A stretch of DNA of 64,000 nt, taken from NCBI RefSeq assembly GCF_002958735.1, contig NZ_PPGH01000037.1:1-64000 (forward strand), read 5' to 3'. Positions 8,922 to 18,660 of this stretch are shown here, piece by piece. Position numbers and translations under genes: made by a program. Origin of the DNA: Chromatium okenii (GTDB taxonomy: Bacteria; Pseudomonadota; Gammaproteobacteria; Chromatiales; Chromatiaceae). The notes below the pieces were generated by a model, which saw only the letters and a program-made list of their open reading frames with translations, was not told where the DNA came from and did no database searches. How positions within the stretch are numbered: position 1 is the first letter of the stretch; each line of letters starts with the position of its first letter.

Positions 8922-11817
8922 ATGCAAGACCCAGTTGCTCACTCGGACAGTCAAATTGGCCGCGTCGAGGTCAAGGAAACCACTTGTTATATGTGCGCCT
9001 GTCGCTGCGGGATTCGCGTACACCTGCGCGACGGCGAAGTGCGCTATATCGACGGCAACCCGAATCACCCATTGAATAAAGGCGTCATTTGCGCCAAAGG
9101 CAGTTCGGGAATTATGAAACAGTATTCACCGGGGCGAATTACGCAACCGCTGCGGCGTAAAGCTGGCGCAGAACGTGGCAGCAGTGAATTTGAAGTTATT
9201 TCATGGGAAGAAGCATTCGGAATGCTCACTGAACGACTCAGTAAACTTCGCGCTGAAGACCCAAAAAAGTTCGCGTTATTTACTGGCCGCGATCAAATGC
9301 AAGCATTAACTGGCATGTTTGCCAAACAATTCGGCACACCGAATTACGCTGCGCACGGCGGTTTCTGCTCAGTCAATATGGCTGCTGGATTGATTTACAC
9401 CATCGGCGGTTCATTCTGGGAATTCGGCGGTCCCGATTTAGAACGCGCCAAACTCTTTGTAATGATTGGCACTGCCGAAGATCATCATTCCAATCCGCTT
9501 AAAATTGATATTGCTGCATTCAAACGGCGCGGCGGTCGCTTCATTTCCGTCAATCCAATTCGCACCGGATATTCCGCAATTGCTGATGAATGGATACCAA
9601 TTAAACCCGGCACAGATGGCGCATTGCTGTTGGCGATTACCAATGAGATTATTAAACAGGGTCTTTACGACCGTGAGTTTTTAATTCAGTACACCAATTC
9701 TGCTGAATTGGTCATTGACGACCCCGAACGCGATAATCACGGTTTATTTTATCGCGCTGAAATGCACATTGAAGAAGGTTGTTTTGATCCACAAAACAAA
9801 CTGTGGTGGGATCGTGAATTAAACATTCCTATCAGTACCCACACGCCGGGCGCTGATCCACGTTTAATGGGCAGCTATACGCTTGATGATGGCACACCCG
9901 TAAAACCCGCATTTCAATTATTGAAAGAGCGCGTCGAGCAATACACGCCAGAGTGGGCAGCGCCAATCACCGGCATTCCCGCAGAAACCATTCGGCGGCT
10001 GGCGCACGAAATGGGCGTCACCGCCCGCGATCAAAAAATCGAATTGCCAATTCCGTGGACAGATTGCTGGGATAATGAACATAGTTCAGTCACCGGCAAT
10101 CCCGTCGCTTTTCATGCAATGCGCGGCATGGCCGCACATTCCAATGGTTTTCAAACCATTCGCGCATTGGGCGTATTAATGACCATTTTGGGAACAATTG
10201 ATCGCCCCGGTGGTTTTCGCCATAAAGCACCATATCCGCGTCCTATTCCGCCATGCCCTAAACCGCCGCATGGACCAGAAGCAGTGCAACCGAATACGCC
10301 ATTGGATGGAATGCCGCTGGGCTGGCCGGCTAAACCAGAAGATTTATTTGTGGATAGCAATGGCGAGGCAGTACGCATTGATAAAGCCTTTTCGTGGGAA
10401 TATCCGCTATCAGTGCACGGGCTAATGCACAACGTCATCACGAATGCGTGGCGCGGCGATCCCTATCCAATTGACACGCTGCTGTTATTCATGGCAAATA
10501 TGGCGTGGAATTCGTCAATGAATACCGGCGAAGTGCGCAAGATGCTGGTAGACAAACAACCAAATGGTGAATACAAAATCCCATTTCTCGTGGTATGCGA
10601 TACCTTTGCATCGGAAACCGTTGCATTTGCGGATTTGGTATTGCCAGACACCAGTTATTTAGAACGCCATGATGCGCTGTCAATGCTGGATCGCCCGATT
10701 TCAGAGTTTGATGGTCCGTCGATGCAGTGCGCATTCCAATTCTGCCACCAAAAGGCGAATGCAAACCCTTTCAGGAAGTATTGGTTGAATTGGGTTCACG
10801 GTTAAAACTACCGGCATTTACCAATGCTGACGGCAGTCGCAAATACCGTGATTACCCAGATTTAATCGTCAACTATGAAACATCGCCCGGTTCAGGCATT
10901 GGCTTTTTAGCAGGCTGGCGCGGCAAATCTGGCGAGAAGTTTTTAAAAGGCGAACCGAATCCTCGGCAATGGGAAATGTACGCACAAATGGTTGCGTATT
11001 TCATCACGAATTGCCGCGCAGTTATCAATACATGCGCAATTGGAATAAGGGTTATTTACATTGGGCGCGAGCACACGGCATGATTCGTTATGCCGAACCC
11101 ATTACGCTGCATCTCTATTCCGAAGTGCTGCAAAAATTCCGGCTCGCCGCGCAGGTAAATGGCCCGGTCGCCAACCGCCGGAACGGTTGCGCCAGCGCGT
11201 TGAAACCTATTTTGATCCGCTGCCGTTCTTTTACGATCCGCTGGAGATGCAAGTCACTGATCCTCGGCGTTATCCGCTCAACGCACTGACGCAGCGCCCG
11301 ATGGCGATGTATCACAGTTGGGACAGCCAAAATGCGTGGCTGCGCAGATTCACAGCCATAACTATTTGTTTGTAAACCCGGGTGTCGGTTTAGCGAACGG
11401 TTTTGGCGATGGCGATTGGATTTGGGTGGAATCGCCGCACGGTCGGGTGCGCTGTATGTGCCGGTTTTCTGAGGCAGTTGAGCCGGGCACGGTGTGGACG
11501 TGGAACGCGATTGGCAAGGCAGCGGGCGCTTGGGGATTGGGCGCAAATGCCGATGAAGCACGCAAGGGCTTTTTGCTTAACCATGTGATTTCTGAGAATT
11601 ACCGCCATGCGATGCGGGCGAACATCTGTCGAATTCTGATCCAGTCACGGGGCAAGCCGCGTGGTTTGATGTGCGGGTGCGGGTTTATAAAGCCGCCGAT
11701 GGTGAGGAGCAAGTGAGTTCACCGCAATTTGCACCGATGAAACGTCTGCCGGGACAAGATAAACCGCGTGGTAAATGGCAGGCTTATATGGCTGGTATTT
11801 TCGGGAAAAAATCATGA
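8922..11817 (+). CDS. soeA: SoeA, molybdopterin catalytic subunit of sulfite dehydrogenase (several frame breaks)
   Basis: Catalytic subunit of the membrane-bound, cytoplasm-facing sulfite-oxidising complex SoeABC (complex iron-sulfur molybdoenzyme family), which converts sulfite to sulfate and feeds electrons to quinone. The start ATG follows AAAGGTGG at 8907-8914. An N-terminal [4Fe-4S] site is seen as C22-x2-C25-x3-C29 and C57 (GVICAKG). The segment HGGFCSVNMAAG holds a Cys placed where related enzymes ligate Mo. No Tat signal is present, consistent with a cytoplasmic enzyme. The reading frame is intact to about 10740, then changes near 10735, 10990, 11155, 11340, 11600 and 11630. Joining the frames gives a continuous family-like C-terminal half ending KWQAYMAGIFGKKS, about 960 residues in total. 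Its TGA overlaps the soeB ATG. Thiosulfate or polysulfide reductase is the main alternative; the sulfur-oxidiser context and DmsC/NrfD-type partner favour Soe. Confidence 0.82.
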
Positions 11818-12536
11818 CTCAACTCGCTCTCGTCATTGACCTTAATGTCTGCGTTGGCTGCCATGCCTGCGTGACTTCATGTAAAGAATGGAATACGTCT
11901 GGTTGGGCTGGTCCATTAGCCGATCAAAACCCTTACGATGGTTCGCCAACTGGCACTTTTTTTAATCGCGTACAGACTTTTGAAGTCGGAAAATTTCCGC
12001 AAACCGAAACGGTACATTTCCCCAAAAGCTGCCTACATTGTGAAGAACCGCCCTGTGTTCCGGTGTGTCCAACTGGCGCATCGTATAAACGCCCAGACAA
12101 TGGCGTCGTATTGGTTGATTATGACAAATGTATTGGCTGCAAATACTGTTCATGGGCTTGTCCATACGGTGCGCGGGAATTAGATGAACTGCAACGGGTA
12201 ATGAAAAAATGCACATTGTGCATTGATCGTATTGCCGACGCCAAACTCTCCGACCGGGATCGCAAACCCTCTTGCGTATTGGCATGTCCAGCAAGTGCTC
12301 GGCTCTTTGGTGATGTTCATGATCCTGATTCCGCAGTGTCCATTGCTATTCGTGAACGCGGCGGTTATCAATTGATGCCGGAATGGGGAACTCAACCATC
12401 AAATCATTATTTGCCACGCCGTAAAATCGTGCTGCATATTGACCCTGATGAACTCACTCGTATTGACAACCCTCTGCGTAAAGAAGACCTCACCGATTAC
12501 ACTGGTGAAGAAACACTTGACGACGTGGCTTGGTAA
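11814..12536 (+). CDS. soeB: SoeB, four-cluster ferredoxin subunit
   Basis: The 240-residue electron-transfer subunit carries four [4Fe-4S] clusters between SoeA and the membrane subunit. Cys clusters are visible as CVGCHACVTSC, CLHCEEPPCVPVC, CIGCKYCSWAC and CTLCIDRI with a later Cys pair (SCVLACP), the DmsB/PsrB layout. The ATG at 11814 overlaps the soeA stop (ATGA), indicating translational coupling; an upstream in-frame start would lie inside soeA. A C-terminal extension of about 45 residues after the last cluster region is typical of the Soe/Sre type. Intact. Confidence 0.9.
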   Translation: MTQLALVIDLNVCVGCHACVTSCKEWNTSGWAGPLADQNPYDGSPTGTFFNRVQTFEVGKFPQTETVHFPKSCLHCEEPPCVPVCPTGASYKRPDNGVVLVDYDKCIGCKYCSWACPYGARELDELQRVMKKCTLCIDRIADAKLSDRDRKPSCVLACPASARLFGDVHDPDSAVSIAIRERGGYQLMPEWGTQPSNHYLPRRKIVLHIDPDELTRIDNPLRKEDLTDYTGEETLDDVAW

Positions 12537-12592
12537 AAAGCAGGCGGTTATTTCGCCACTATTTATTGATCACTCATTTTGGAATTCAATTC

Positions 12593-13570
12593 ATGCACCC
12601 TGCTTTTTCTGTCATCTTTTTAACCACGCTGATCGGTGCTGGTCAGGGATTATTTCTCGCACTGGTCACAGGTCAACTCTACGCCATTGCCCGCTTTTTA
12701 CCGACGCAAGTCGATCAATTTTATGCTATCGGCAGTTTAGTAGCGTTGATATTACTGATTGTCGGGCTATTGGCTTCATTCTTTCATCTTGGTCATCCCG
12801 AACGCGCTTGGCGAGCAGCAACTAAATGGCGCACTTCATGGCTAGCACGGGAAGTGATTGTATTACCAATTGTCATGGCACTGGTATTTGCGTATGGCGC
12901 AGTGCATTGGTTGGGCTGGACAATGCCATTATTTCAGGTTGGCGAATTGTTAAAAGTCGATGCGACGCTGCTGCTCGGTTTAATGGGAACAATTGCCAGT
13001 TTTGCGCTTTTTGTGTGCACTGCAATGGTTTATGGTGGTGTTCGTTTTATTCAAGAATGGCATACACCATTAACTGTAGCTAATTTTCTCTTTTTAGGGG
13101 CAGCTTCTGGCTTCATGCTTGCTGCCGCTTATTCAGCGTATATCGGCAATCCGCTCGTTACTTTTTTTGGCACTTGGGCAGTAATTCTTACGCTTGCTGG
13201 ATTGGCATCACGCGCTGCACATTTAATTCGCAATGCCAAACTTAAACATAGAAGCAGTGTTCAGACTGCAATTGGTATTCGTCATACTGCGATTGCTCAA
13301 AAAGCACAGGGAGCGACTGGTGGCAGTTTCAATACCCGTGAGTTTTTTCATGGTCAAAGTCAGTCTACGATTGAAATGATGCGCCGCATCTTTTTAATTG
13401 TGGTCTTTCCGATTCCAATTGTACTCATTGGTGCGGCTTACATCACTGCTTCACCCACACTACCCATTCTCGCATTTATCATTCAGTATTTTGGTTTGAT
13501 TGCAGAACGTTGGTCATTTTTTGCGGAAGCAAAACATCCACAAAACTTGTATTACCAATCTGTTGCTTGA
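12593..13570 (+). CDS. soeC: SoeC, DmsC/NrfD-type membrane anchor
   Basis: The 325-residue polytopic protein has about eight membrane segments (for example residues 5-30, 42-66, 85-110, 120-150, 160-185, 192-215, 265-285 and 290-310). It should anchor SoeAB to the inner membrane and pass electrons to quinone. The region SFFHLGHPERAWRAATKWRTSW is the conserved DmsC-like signature in the loop after the second helix. The start at 12593 (MHPAFSV) is taken because it precedes the first membrane helix; spacing from soeB is 56 bases. Last gene of soeABC. Intact. Confidence 0.87.
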   Translation: MHPAFSVIFLTTLIGAGQGLFLALVTGQLYAIARFLPTQVDQFYAIGSLVALILLIVGLLASFFHLGHPERAWRAATKWRTSWLAREVIVLPIVMALVFAYGAVHWLGWTMPLFQVGELLKVDATLLLGLMGTIASFALFVCTAMVYGGVRFIQEWHTPLTVANFLFLGAASGFMLAAAYSAYIGNPLVTFFGTWAVILTLAGLASRAAHLIRNAKLKHRSSVQTAIGIRHTAIAQKAQGATGGSFNTREFFHGQSQSTIEMMRRIFLIVVFPIPIVLIGAAYITASPTLPILAFIIQYFGLIAERWSFFAEAKHPQNLYYQSVA

Positions 13571-13596
13571 GCAATGAGATGACAGGCTTGCCGGTG

Positions 13597-14262
13597 TCAT
13601 AATGACATCGGCAACAATTCTGAAAAATCGCCAATTGCTAAAAACTCATGATTGATATGACGGCGTACCGTAGTAGAATCTGGTGTCATTGCTGCAACGA
13701 GCCAACGAATACCAAAGCGTTGCGCTTGATATAAAACGTTTAAATTGTCATCAATAAATAGTGTGCGTTGAGGATCAAAAGGTTCAATTGCCTGAAAATG
13801 CGACCAAAATGTTGGCGATTCCTTAGCAGTTTTTAGGTCATGTGCTGAGATGATGCGATCAAAATAACCGCCCAATGCAGTGCGCTCAAGTTTCAATTTA
13901 AGTGAGTGTTGATGTGCATTAGTGACAAGAACAAGCCGTTTACTGAGCGTGACCACTGCTTCTAAAAAATCAATGACATGTGGATGTACTGCGATCAAAT
14001 GTGCTACTTCCCGTTTAAGTTGAACAATGTTTAAATCTAATTCACGACTCCAATGCTCAACGCAATACCACTCCAATGTGCCTTCAATTGCACGATAACG
14101 AGAAAAGAGTTCAGCTTTTGCCTCCGCTATTGATAACCCACGCTTTTCAGAATAACGCAGCGGTACGTGTTCCAACCAAAAGTGATTATCAAAATGAAGA
14201 TCAAGAAGAGTGCCATCTAAATCTAAAAATACGCTGTCTATTTCTTTCCAATTGAGGCTCAT
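13597..14262 (-). CDS. yrfG: HAD-family GMP/IMP nucleotidase (YrfG-like)
   Basis: The 221-residue haloacid dehalogenase-type phosphatase resembles E. coli YrfG, which dephosphorylates purine nucleotides. HAD motif I is FLDLDGTLLDL, motif II the LVTNAH stretch, motif III a Lys in the HDLKTAKESP region, and motif IV TLFIDDNLNVL. The family signature DLHFDNHFWLEHVP near the N terminus and EWYCVEHWSRELDL support this subfamily. The ATG at 14262 has AGGAAA about 8 bases upstream; an earlier in-frame Met at 14346 would add a non-conserved tail. It converges with soeC, 26 bases away. Confidence 0.85.
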   Translation of the reverse strand: MSLNWKEIDSVFLDLDGTLLDLHFDNHFWLEHVPLRYSEKRGLSIAEAKAELFSRYRAIEGTLEWYCVEHWSRELDLNIVQLKREVAHLIAVHPHVIDFLEAVVTLSKRLVLVTNAHQHSLKLKLERTALGGYFDRIISAHDLKTAKESPTFWSHFQAIEPFDPQRTLFIDDNLNVLYQAQRFGIRWLVAAMTPDSTTVRRHINHEFLAIGDFSELLPMSL

Positions 14263-14443
14263 TGTTATTTTTCCTGTATTTAATTTTAAAATCTGCTGTT
14301 CATTACTTAATAGCATGTTACAGTATAAGACGAAATTAGCGAACAACCTTTGTTCAGTAGTGGCTGTTAATGTTGCTGGTGTTGTACTTTCACACTAGAA
14401 CAAACAGTCTTTGTGATTATTTGATGTATTGGGATTGATAACC

Positions 14444-15148
14444 GTGGCAAAGACAAAAACGATAACGACCGATGATATTTTAGTGATGTTGTGTAATTCA
14501 GTACGCAAGGTGCTGACTGCAGCAACAAAAACGCCGATTAGCTATTCCGCAATGGTACAGCGCATTACCCGTACTTGTCTGCGTCCTGATATTGGTTGCT
14601 TTGTACTGTTTGATGGAGGTTTTTCTGGGTTGGTCATTATGAACTTCTCAGCAGCATCAGCTATGGAGCTTTATCGTGCCTATATGATTTCAATGGGAAT
14701 GCCAGAATCTGAATTAGCCAGTCGACATACTTCTGAGGAAGTTGGGAATATGCTTGGAGAATTAATGAACCAGATTGTAGGTGATTTCACTGGCAATGTT
14801 GGACATGAATTACAAGTATGTATTAACCAGAATCAACCAAAAATGCTCACTATCAATAAAGAAGTGATGGTAAGTATTGATACGAATTTGGATCGTCCAC
14901 AGGCACGGCGTGTCACTTTTAACACGACCAGTCGCAATGTTTTTTATATGGAATTAGCAATGGATAAGACTGATTTCATTAAACTGCATGATTTTGAGCG
15001 TGAAGAAACCGATCCTGATCGTATTGTAGAAGAACAAGCACGACAAACAGCAGGAGCCGCAGGAATTTCTGAATCTAATGCAGTATCGGATGCTCAGTTA
15101 GCAACCATAGCAGCAGATCAAGCCTTTTTAGATGCACTCGGTTTATAA
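14444..15148 (+). CDS. DUF3334 family protein (CheX-like fold suspected)
   Basis: About 234 residues. I recognise the DUF3334 family, known mainly from marine and sulfur-oxidising gammaproteobacteria and without assigned function. Conserved blocks are ITTDDILVMLCNSVRKVL, TCLRPDIGCFVLFDGGFSG, the EVGNMLGELMNQIVGDF segment and NLDRPQARRVTF. The GNxLGExxNxIxG-like stretch resembles CheC/CheX phosphatase helices, so a chemotaxis or signalling role is possible but inferred. The start is GTG at 14444 (VAKTKTITT); an in-frame TTG at 14429 is an alternative, as there is no ATG. A strong terminator follows. Confidence 0.72.
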   Translation: MAKTKTITTDDILVMLCNSVRKVLTAATKTPISYSAMVQRITRTCLRPDIGCFVLFDGGFSGLVIMNFSAASAMELYRAYMISMGMPESELASRHTSEEVGNMLGELMNQIVGDFTGNVGHELQVCINQNQPKMLTINKEVMVSIDTNLDRPQARRVTFNTTSRNVFYMELAMDKTDFIKLHDFEREETDPDRIVEEQARQTAGAAGISESNAVSDAQLATIAADQAFLDALGL

Positions 15149-15200
15149 TAAAACGAGACAGGAATTAAAGTGATTGGAATGGTGCAGAATGTTATTAAAT

Positions 15201-15238
15201 GCGTCACACTATTAAGAGTCGTGTGACGCAGGTTTTTT
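15201..15238 (+). terminator. Rho-independent terminator after the DUF3334 gene
   Basis: Perfect 9-base stem GCGTCACAC/GTGTGACGC (15201-15209 with 15221-15229), an 11-base loop, then a run of six T at 15233-15238. It lies 50 bases beyond the stop codon. Confidence 0.85.
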
Positions 15239-15273
15239 GATGAATAAAATGCAGATCATGCAACTATCAATTT

Positions 15274-15618
15274 TTAATTGCCAGTCATGGTTTTAGCATG
15301 ATTGATTAAATCATCAATTTCACGTTCGGCATCCGCCCAATCCTCCACTTCATGACCGGGTGCAAAATTGCGCTTTTCGGCTTTGAAATAAGCAGCATCT
15401 TCGATCATTTTCTGGCGAACATCAGGCGAAACTGTCGCAATCTGTTGGAGACTAACCGGATTTTCAGCAGTCATTGATTTTGCTGCTGATGTTTTTGTAG
15501 GTGCAGTAACAGGTGATGACGCCGTTTTTTCCGGTACATCAACAGCAGAAGAGACTTTCTTTTTCTGCGCCGTTCTTTTCGCTGCTGGTTTTTTAGTAAC
15601 ACCATTATTGTCAGTCAT
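15274..15618 (-). CDS. Small DUF2934 protein with Lys/Ala-rich N-terminal tail
   Basis: 114 residues. The first 60 are rich in Lys, Ala, Thr and Pro (KKPAAKRTAQKKK and similar, histone-tail-like, probably disordered). The C-terminal half has the DUF2934 pattern: DVRQKMIEDAAYFKAEKR followed by GHEVEDWADAEREID. Members are small, uncharacterised and often carry basic, low-complexity extensions, hinting at nucleic-acid contact; function unknown. ATG at 15618 has GGAGATGAC just upstream. Stand-alone, between a terminator and queG. Confidence 0.7.
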   Translation of the reverse strand: MTDNNGVTKKPAAKRTAQKKKVSSAVDVPEKTASSPVTAPTKTSAAKSMTAENPVSLQQIATVSPDVRQKMIEDAAYFKAEKRNFAPGHEVEDWADAEREIDDLINHAKTMTGN

Positions 15619-15717
15619 TTGTCATCTCCGCGTCATTCTAAATTCTCGTATTTTCTAAAACAAATTCAGCCAGAATGCAATGATTTTAGTGCACTGCAAT
15701 GATCTGTGTTTTACGCG

Positions 15718-16827
15718 TTAAATAATACCATTAGTTATTTCAAGTGCATGTTGTTGATTTAATCCCCATTCAATATGTTCACGCACCAGCGAATCAGGAT
15801 AATTGATCCGCGAATGAAGTGCGGTGATACATTGCGGCGAATGATGTGCATTGCCAAGTGCCACTGCGAGATTGCGTAACCATTGCGCATAACCAATCCG
15901 CCGAATTGCCGAACCTTCGGTGCGCTGTAAAAAAGTGGTTTCATTCCATGCGAATAATTCAATTAGCGTGGTGGCATTTAAATGATTGCGCGTCATAAAA
16001 TCTGGCTCTACGGTTTGAATTGCAAAACGATTCCATGGACACACGCGTTGGCAATCATCACAACCATAAATGCGATTGCCCAATAATGAACGCAATTCGA
16101 TTGGAATGCTGCCGCGATATTCAATCGTTAAATAAGAAATACAACGTCGTGCATCCAATTGATAGGGAGCAATAATAGCATGAGTTGGACAGCAATCTAA
16201 ACAGGCGTGACAATTTCCGCAATGATCACGCATTGGCGTATCAATCGGTAATGCTAAATCAGTGTAAATTTCACCGAGAAAAAACCATGATCCAGCGCGA
16301 GGATGAATAAGATTAGTGTGCTTACCAATCCAACCTAATCCAGCTTTTTCCGCCAGTGGTTTTTCTAAAACCGGTGCGGAATCAACAAAAACGCGATAAC
16401 CAAATGGGTTAATGATTGCCGCAATTTGATTCGCAAGGCGCTGTAATCTTTTTCGTAACACACAATGATAATCACGTCCCAACGCATAGCGAGAAATAAA
16501 TGCTTGAATAGGATCAACTTGTATCTGTGCACTTGTCGCAGGCGGTTCATGCCAATAATTCATTCGCGCTGAGATAACGCGCAATGTTCCCGGAACCAAT
16601 TCTGCTGGGCGCGATCGCCGCGTACCGTGTCGCGCCATGTAATCCATCGTGCCATGATGCCCAGCGGCGAGCCAATTCAATAACCGTGTTTCCGCTACAG
16701 CAAGATCAATATCGGTAATTCCGAGTTGCTGAAATCCCAGTTGTTCACCCCATATTTTTATCTGTGCGGTGAGTTGCGTAAGCTGATTTTGCGTCAGCGA
16801 TGGATTTGTTTTATCTAGGTGATTCAT
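15718..16827 (-). CDS. queG: Epoxyqueuosine reductase QueG
   Basis: Cobalamin- and iron-sulfur-dependent enzyme that reduces epoxyqueuosine to queuosine at tRNA position 34. About 369 residues from the ATG at 16827. An N-terminal substrate/cobalamin region contains GTMDYMARHGTRRS and the RYALGRDYH motif. Ferredoxin-type clusters are CGNCHACLDCCPTHAI and CDDCQRVCPWN, with CISYLTIEYRG between. The C terminus has a HEAT-like segment (EGSAIRRIGYAQWLRNLAVALGN in outline). A longer in-frame start at 16872 exists, but its first 15 residues are not family-like. Intact and monocistronic. Confidence 0.92.
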   Translation of the reverse strand: MNHLDKTNPSLTQNQLTQLTAQIKIWGEQLGFQQLGITDIDLAVAETRLLNWLAAGHHGTMDYMARHGTRRSRPAELVPGTLRVISARMNYWHEPPATSAQIQVDPIQAFISRYALGRDYHCVLRKRLQRLANQIAAIINPFGYRVFVDSAPVLEKPLAEKAGLGWIGKHTNLIHPRAGSWFFLGEIYTDLALPIDTPMRDHCGNCHACLDCCPTHAIIAPYQLDARRCISYLTIEYRGSIPIELRSLLGNRIYGCDDCQRVCPWNRFAIQTVEPDFMTRNHLNATTLIELFAWNETTFLQRTEGSAIRRIGYAQWLRNLAVALGNAHHSPQCITALHSRINYPDSLVREHIEWGLNQQHALEITNGII

Positions 16828-16949
16828 TTCGTTTAGCACACATTTTTTATAGAATTGCGATATAAAATGCAAAGAGGATGGCTAGAATTTTTCTGAATTA
16901 AAGTCTATATTGACTGCTCGCATTTTGCTCCAAAAAGAGATTTTATTAA

Positions 16950-18045
16950 ATGGGATTACGCACTCCGTTGTTTTCAGAACACCAGCGCCTCGGTGCGCGG
17001 ATTGTTCCTTTTGGTGGCTGGGAAATGCCGCTGCATTATGGATCACAACTTGAAGAACATCATATCGTGCGCCGTGCTGCGGGAATGTTTGATGTATCGC
17101 ACATGCGGGCAATTGATATTGACGGTGCGGATGCGTGCGCTTTTTTGCGTTATGTCCTCGCCAATGATGTTGCGCGTCTAACTGCACCTAATAAAGCATT
17201 GTATAGCTGTTTGCTCAACGAACAGGGCGGCGTTATTGATGATTTAATCGTTTATAGTCGCGGAATTAATCGCTATCGTTTAGTGGTTAATGCGGGCACT
17301 GCAAACAGTGATCTGGCGTGGCTAGAAGCGCAGCGCAGTGGATTTATGGTTAATCTTCAATCCCGTATTGATTTGGCTATGATTGCAGTGCAAGGCCTGA
17401 AGCGCGAAAAAAACTGCGCCGTTACTGCCAATTAATCTCCGCGATTCTGCATTGCAAATGCAACCTTTTTTTGCAGTTGAAGATGAAGCGCAATCTTGGT
17501 TTATTGGGCGCACCGGCTACACTGGCGAAGATGGTTTTGAGATTCTATTGCCACAGGAACAAGCTGTTGATTTTTGGCAGAAACTATTGGCTGCTGGAGT
17601 TAAACCATGTGGACTTGGTGCCCGCGATACGCTGCGTTTAGAAGCGGGAATGAATCTTTATGGGCACGAAATGAATGAGACAGTTGGTCCATTGGATGCG
17701 GGTTTGAATTGGACGATTGCGTGGGAACCTGTCGAGCGCAATTTTATTGGACGGGCGGCAATGACTGCGCGGCGCGATGATCCGCAATGTCGCCAATTAG
17801 TCGGTTTATTATTGACCGGAGCGGGAATCATCCGCGATCATCAATCGGTATTGTGCGATGGAGTGGTCGTGGGCGAAATTACTTCTGGTGGATTTTCACC
17901 CACGCTAGAGCGGTCAATTGCGCTGGCGCGAGTAGAATCGGGATTGGGGGCGCATTGCGCAGTGGAAATTCGCGGTAAAGCAGTGCCTGCGCGAGTGGTT
18001 AAACCGCCATTCGTGCGCAATGGCAAAAGCTGTATTGAATTGTAA
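16950..18045 (+). CDS. gcvT: Aminomethyltransferase GcvT (one frame break)
   Basis: T-protein of the glycine cleavage system; transfers the methylene group from aminomethyl-lipoyl GcvH to tetrahydrofolate. About 364 residues when joined. The first half (MGLRTPLFSEHQRLGARIV, GMFDVSHM, LYSCLLNEQGGVIDDLIVY) is open to 17435; the second (GRTGYTGEDGFEIL, GLGARDTLRLEAGMNLYGHEM, TSGGFSPTLERSIALA) runs to 18045 in another frame. Deleting one A from the seven-A run at about 17408-17414 joins them as REKTAPLLPINL. This is very likely a homopolymer indel rather than inactivation. gcvH follows after 34 bases; gcvP is not in the window. Confidence 0.9.
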
Positions 18046-18079
18046 TCACCTGATGTTTAATTAACCTGAGAAAATCGAG

Positions 18080-18538
18080 ATGAATGCTGTTCCAACTGAA
18101 TTAAAATACACCAAATCCCATGAATGGGTGCGTGATAATGGCGATGGTACGGTGACGGTGGGTATTACCGATCATGCGCAAGAAGCACTCGGTGACATCG
18201 TATTCGTAGAAACGCCGGAATTAGGGCGTGTGGTGATGACAGATGAAGCCACTGCGGTGGTTGAATCGGTTAAAGCTGCGTCGGATATCTACGCGCCGCT
18301 GGCTGGTGAAGTGATTGAAGCAAATCAACAGCTCGCGGATACGCCAGATGCAATTAATAGCAGTCCGTATGCAGCAGGTTGGATTTTTCGGTTAAAACTG
18401 AATGATGTGAATGCGCTTGCCAATTTGCTTGATGCAGCAGCGTATGAACAGGTTGTTGCGGACGAGATTAAATTAGGTTGCAGTAAGGCAATTGCGCCGA
18501 TGATACGGAGTTTTCGGTGTATTGCTGATTTTAGTTGA
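18080..18538 (+). CDS. gcvH: Glycine cleavage system H protein
   Basis: Lipoyl carrier of the glycine cleavage system. It begins [13 protein letters not shown] and has the [17 protein letters not shown] core and the lipoylation site VVESVKAAS with Lys65. The family normally ends soon after [14 protein letters not shown] (about 130 residues); here 20 further residues without family similarity follow. One base fewer just after GACGAG would give a stop after two more residues, so the tail may be an indel artefact. Second gene of a gcvT-gcvH pair. Confidence 0.92.
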   Translation: MNAVPTELKYTKSHEWVRDNGDGTVTVGITDHAQEALGDIVFVETPELGRVVMTDEATAVVESVKAASDIYAPLAGEVIEANQQLADTPDAINSSPYAAGWIFRLKLNDVNALANLLDAAAYEQVVADEIKLGCSKAIAPMIRSFRCIADFS

Positions 18539-18660
18539 CAGTTGTCAGTAAACAATGATGTTCGATGCTTATCTTTGTGCGATGCAGTTTTCAGTGAGTG
18601 GACAGCGCCAGCGTTCTGCGTTATTTCTTCATTCATTCTTCACTGCTAATTCCTGCGCTT

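Noticed and set aside
8922..13570. Thiosulfate/polysulfide reductase (Phs/Psr) instead of SoeABC
   Set aside because: The catalytic subunit lacks a Tat signal and has the roughly 960-residue size and gene order of Soe; not fully excluded.
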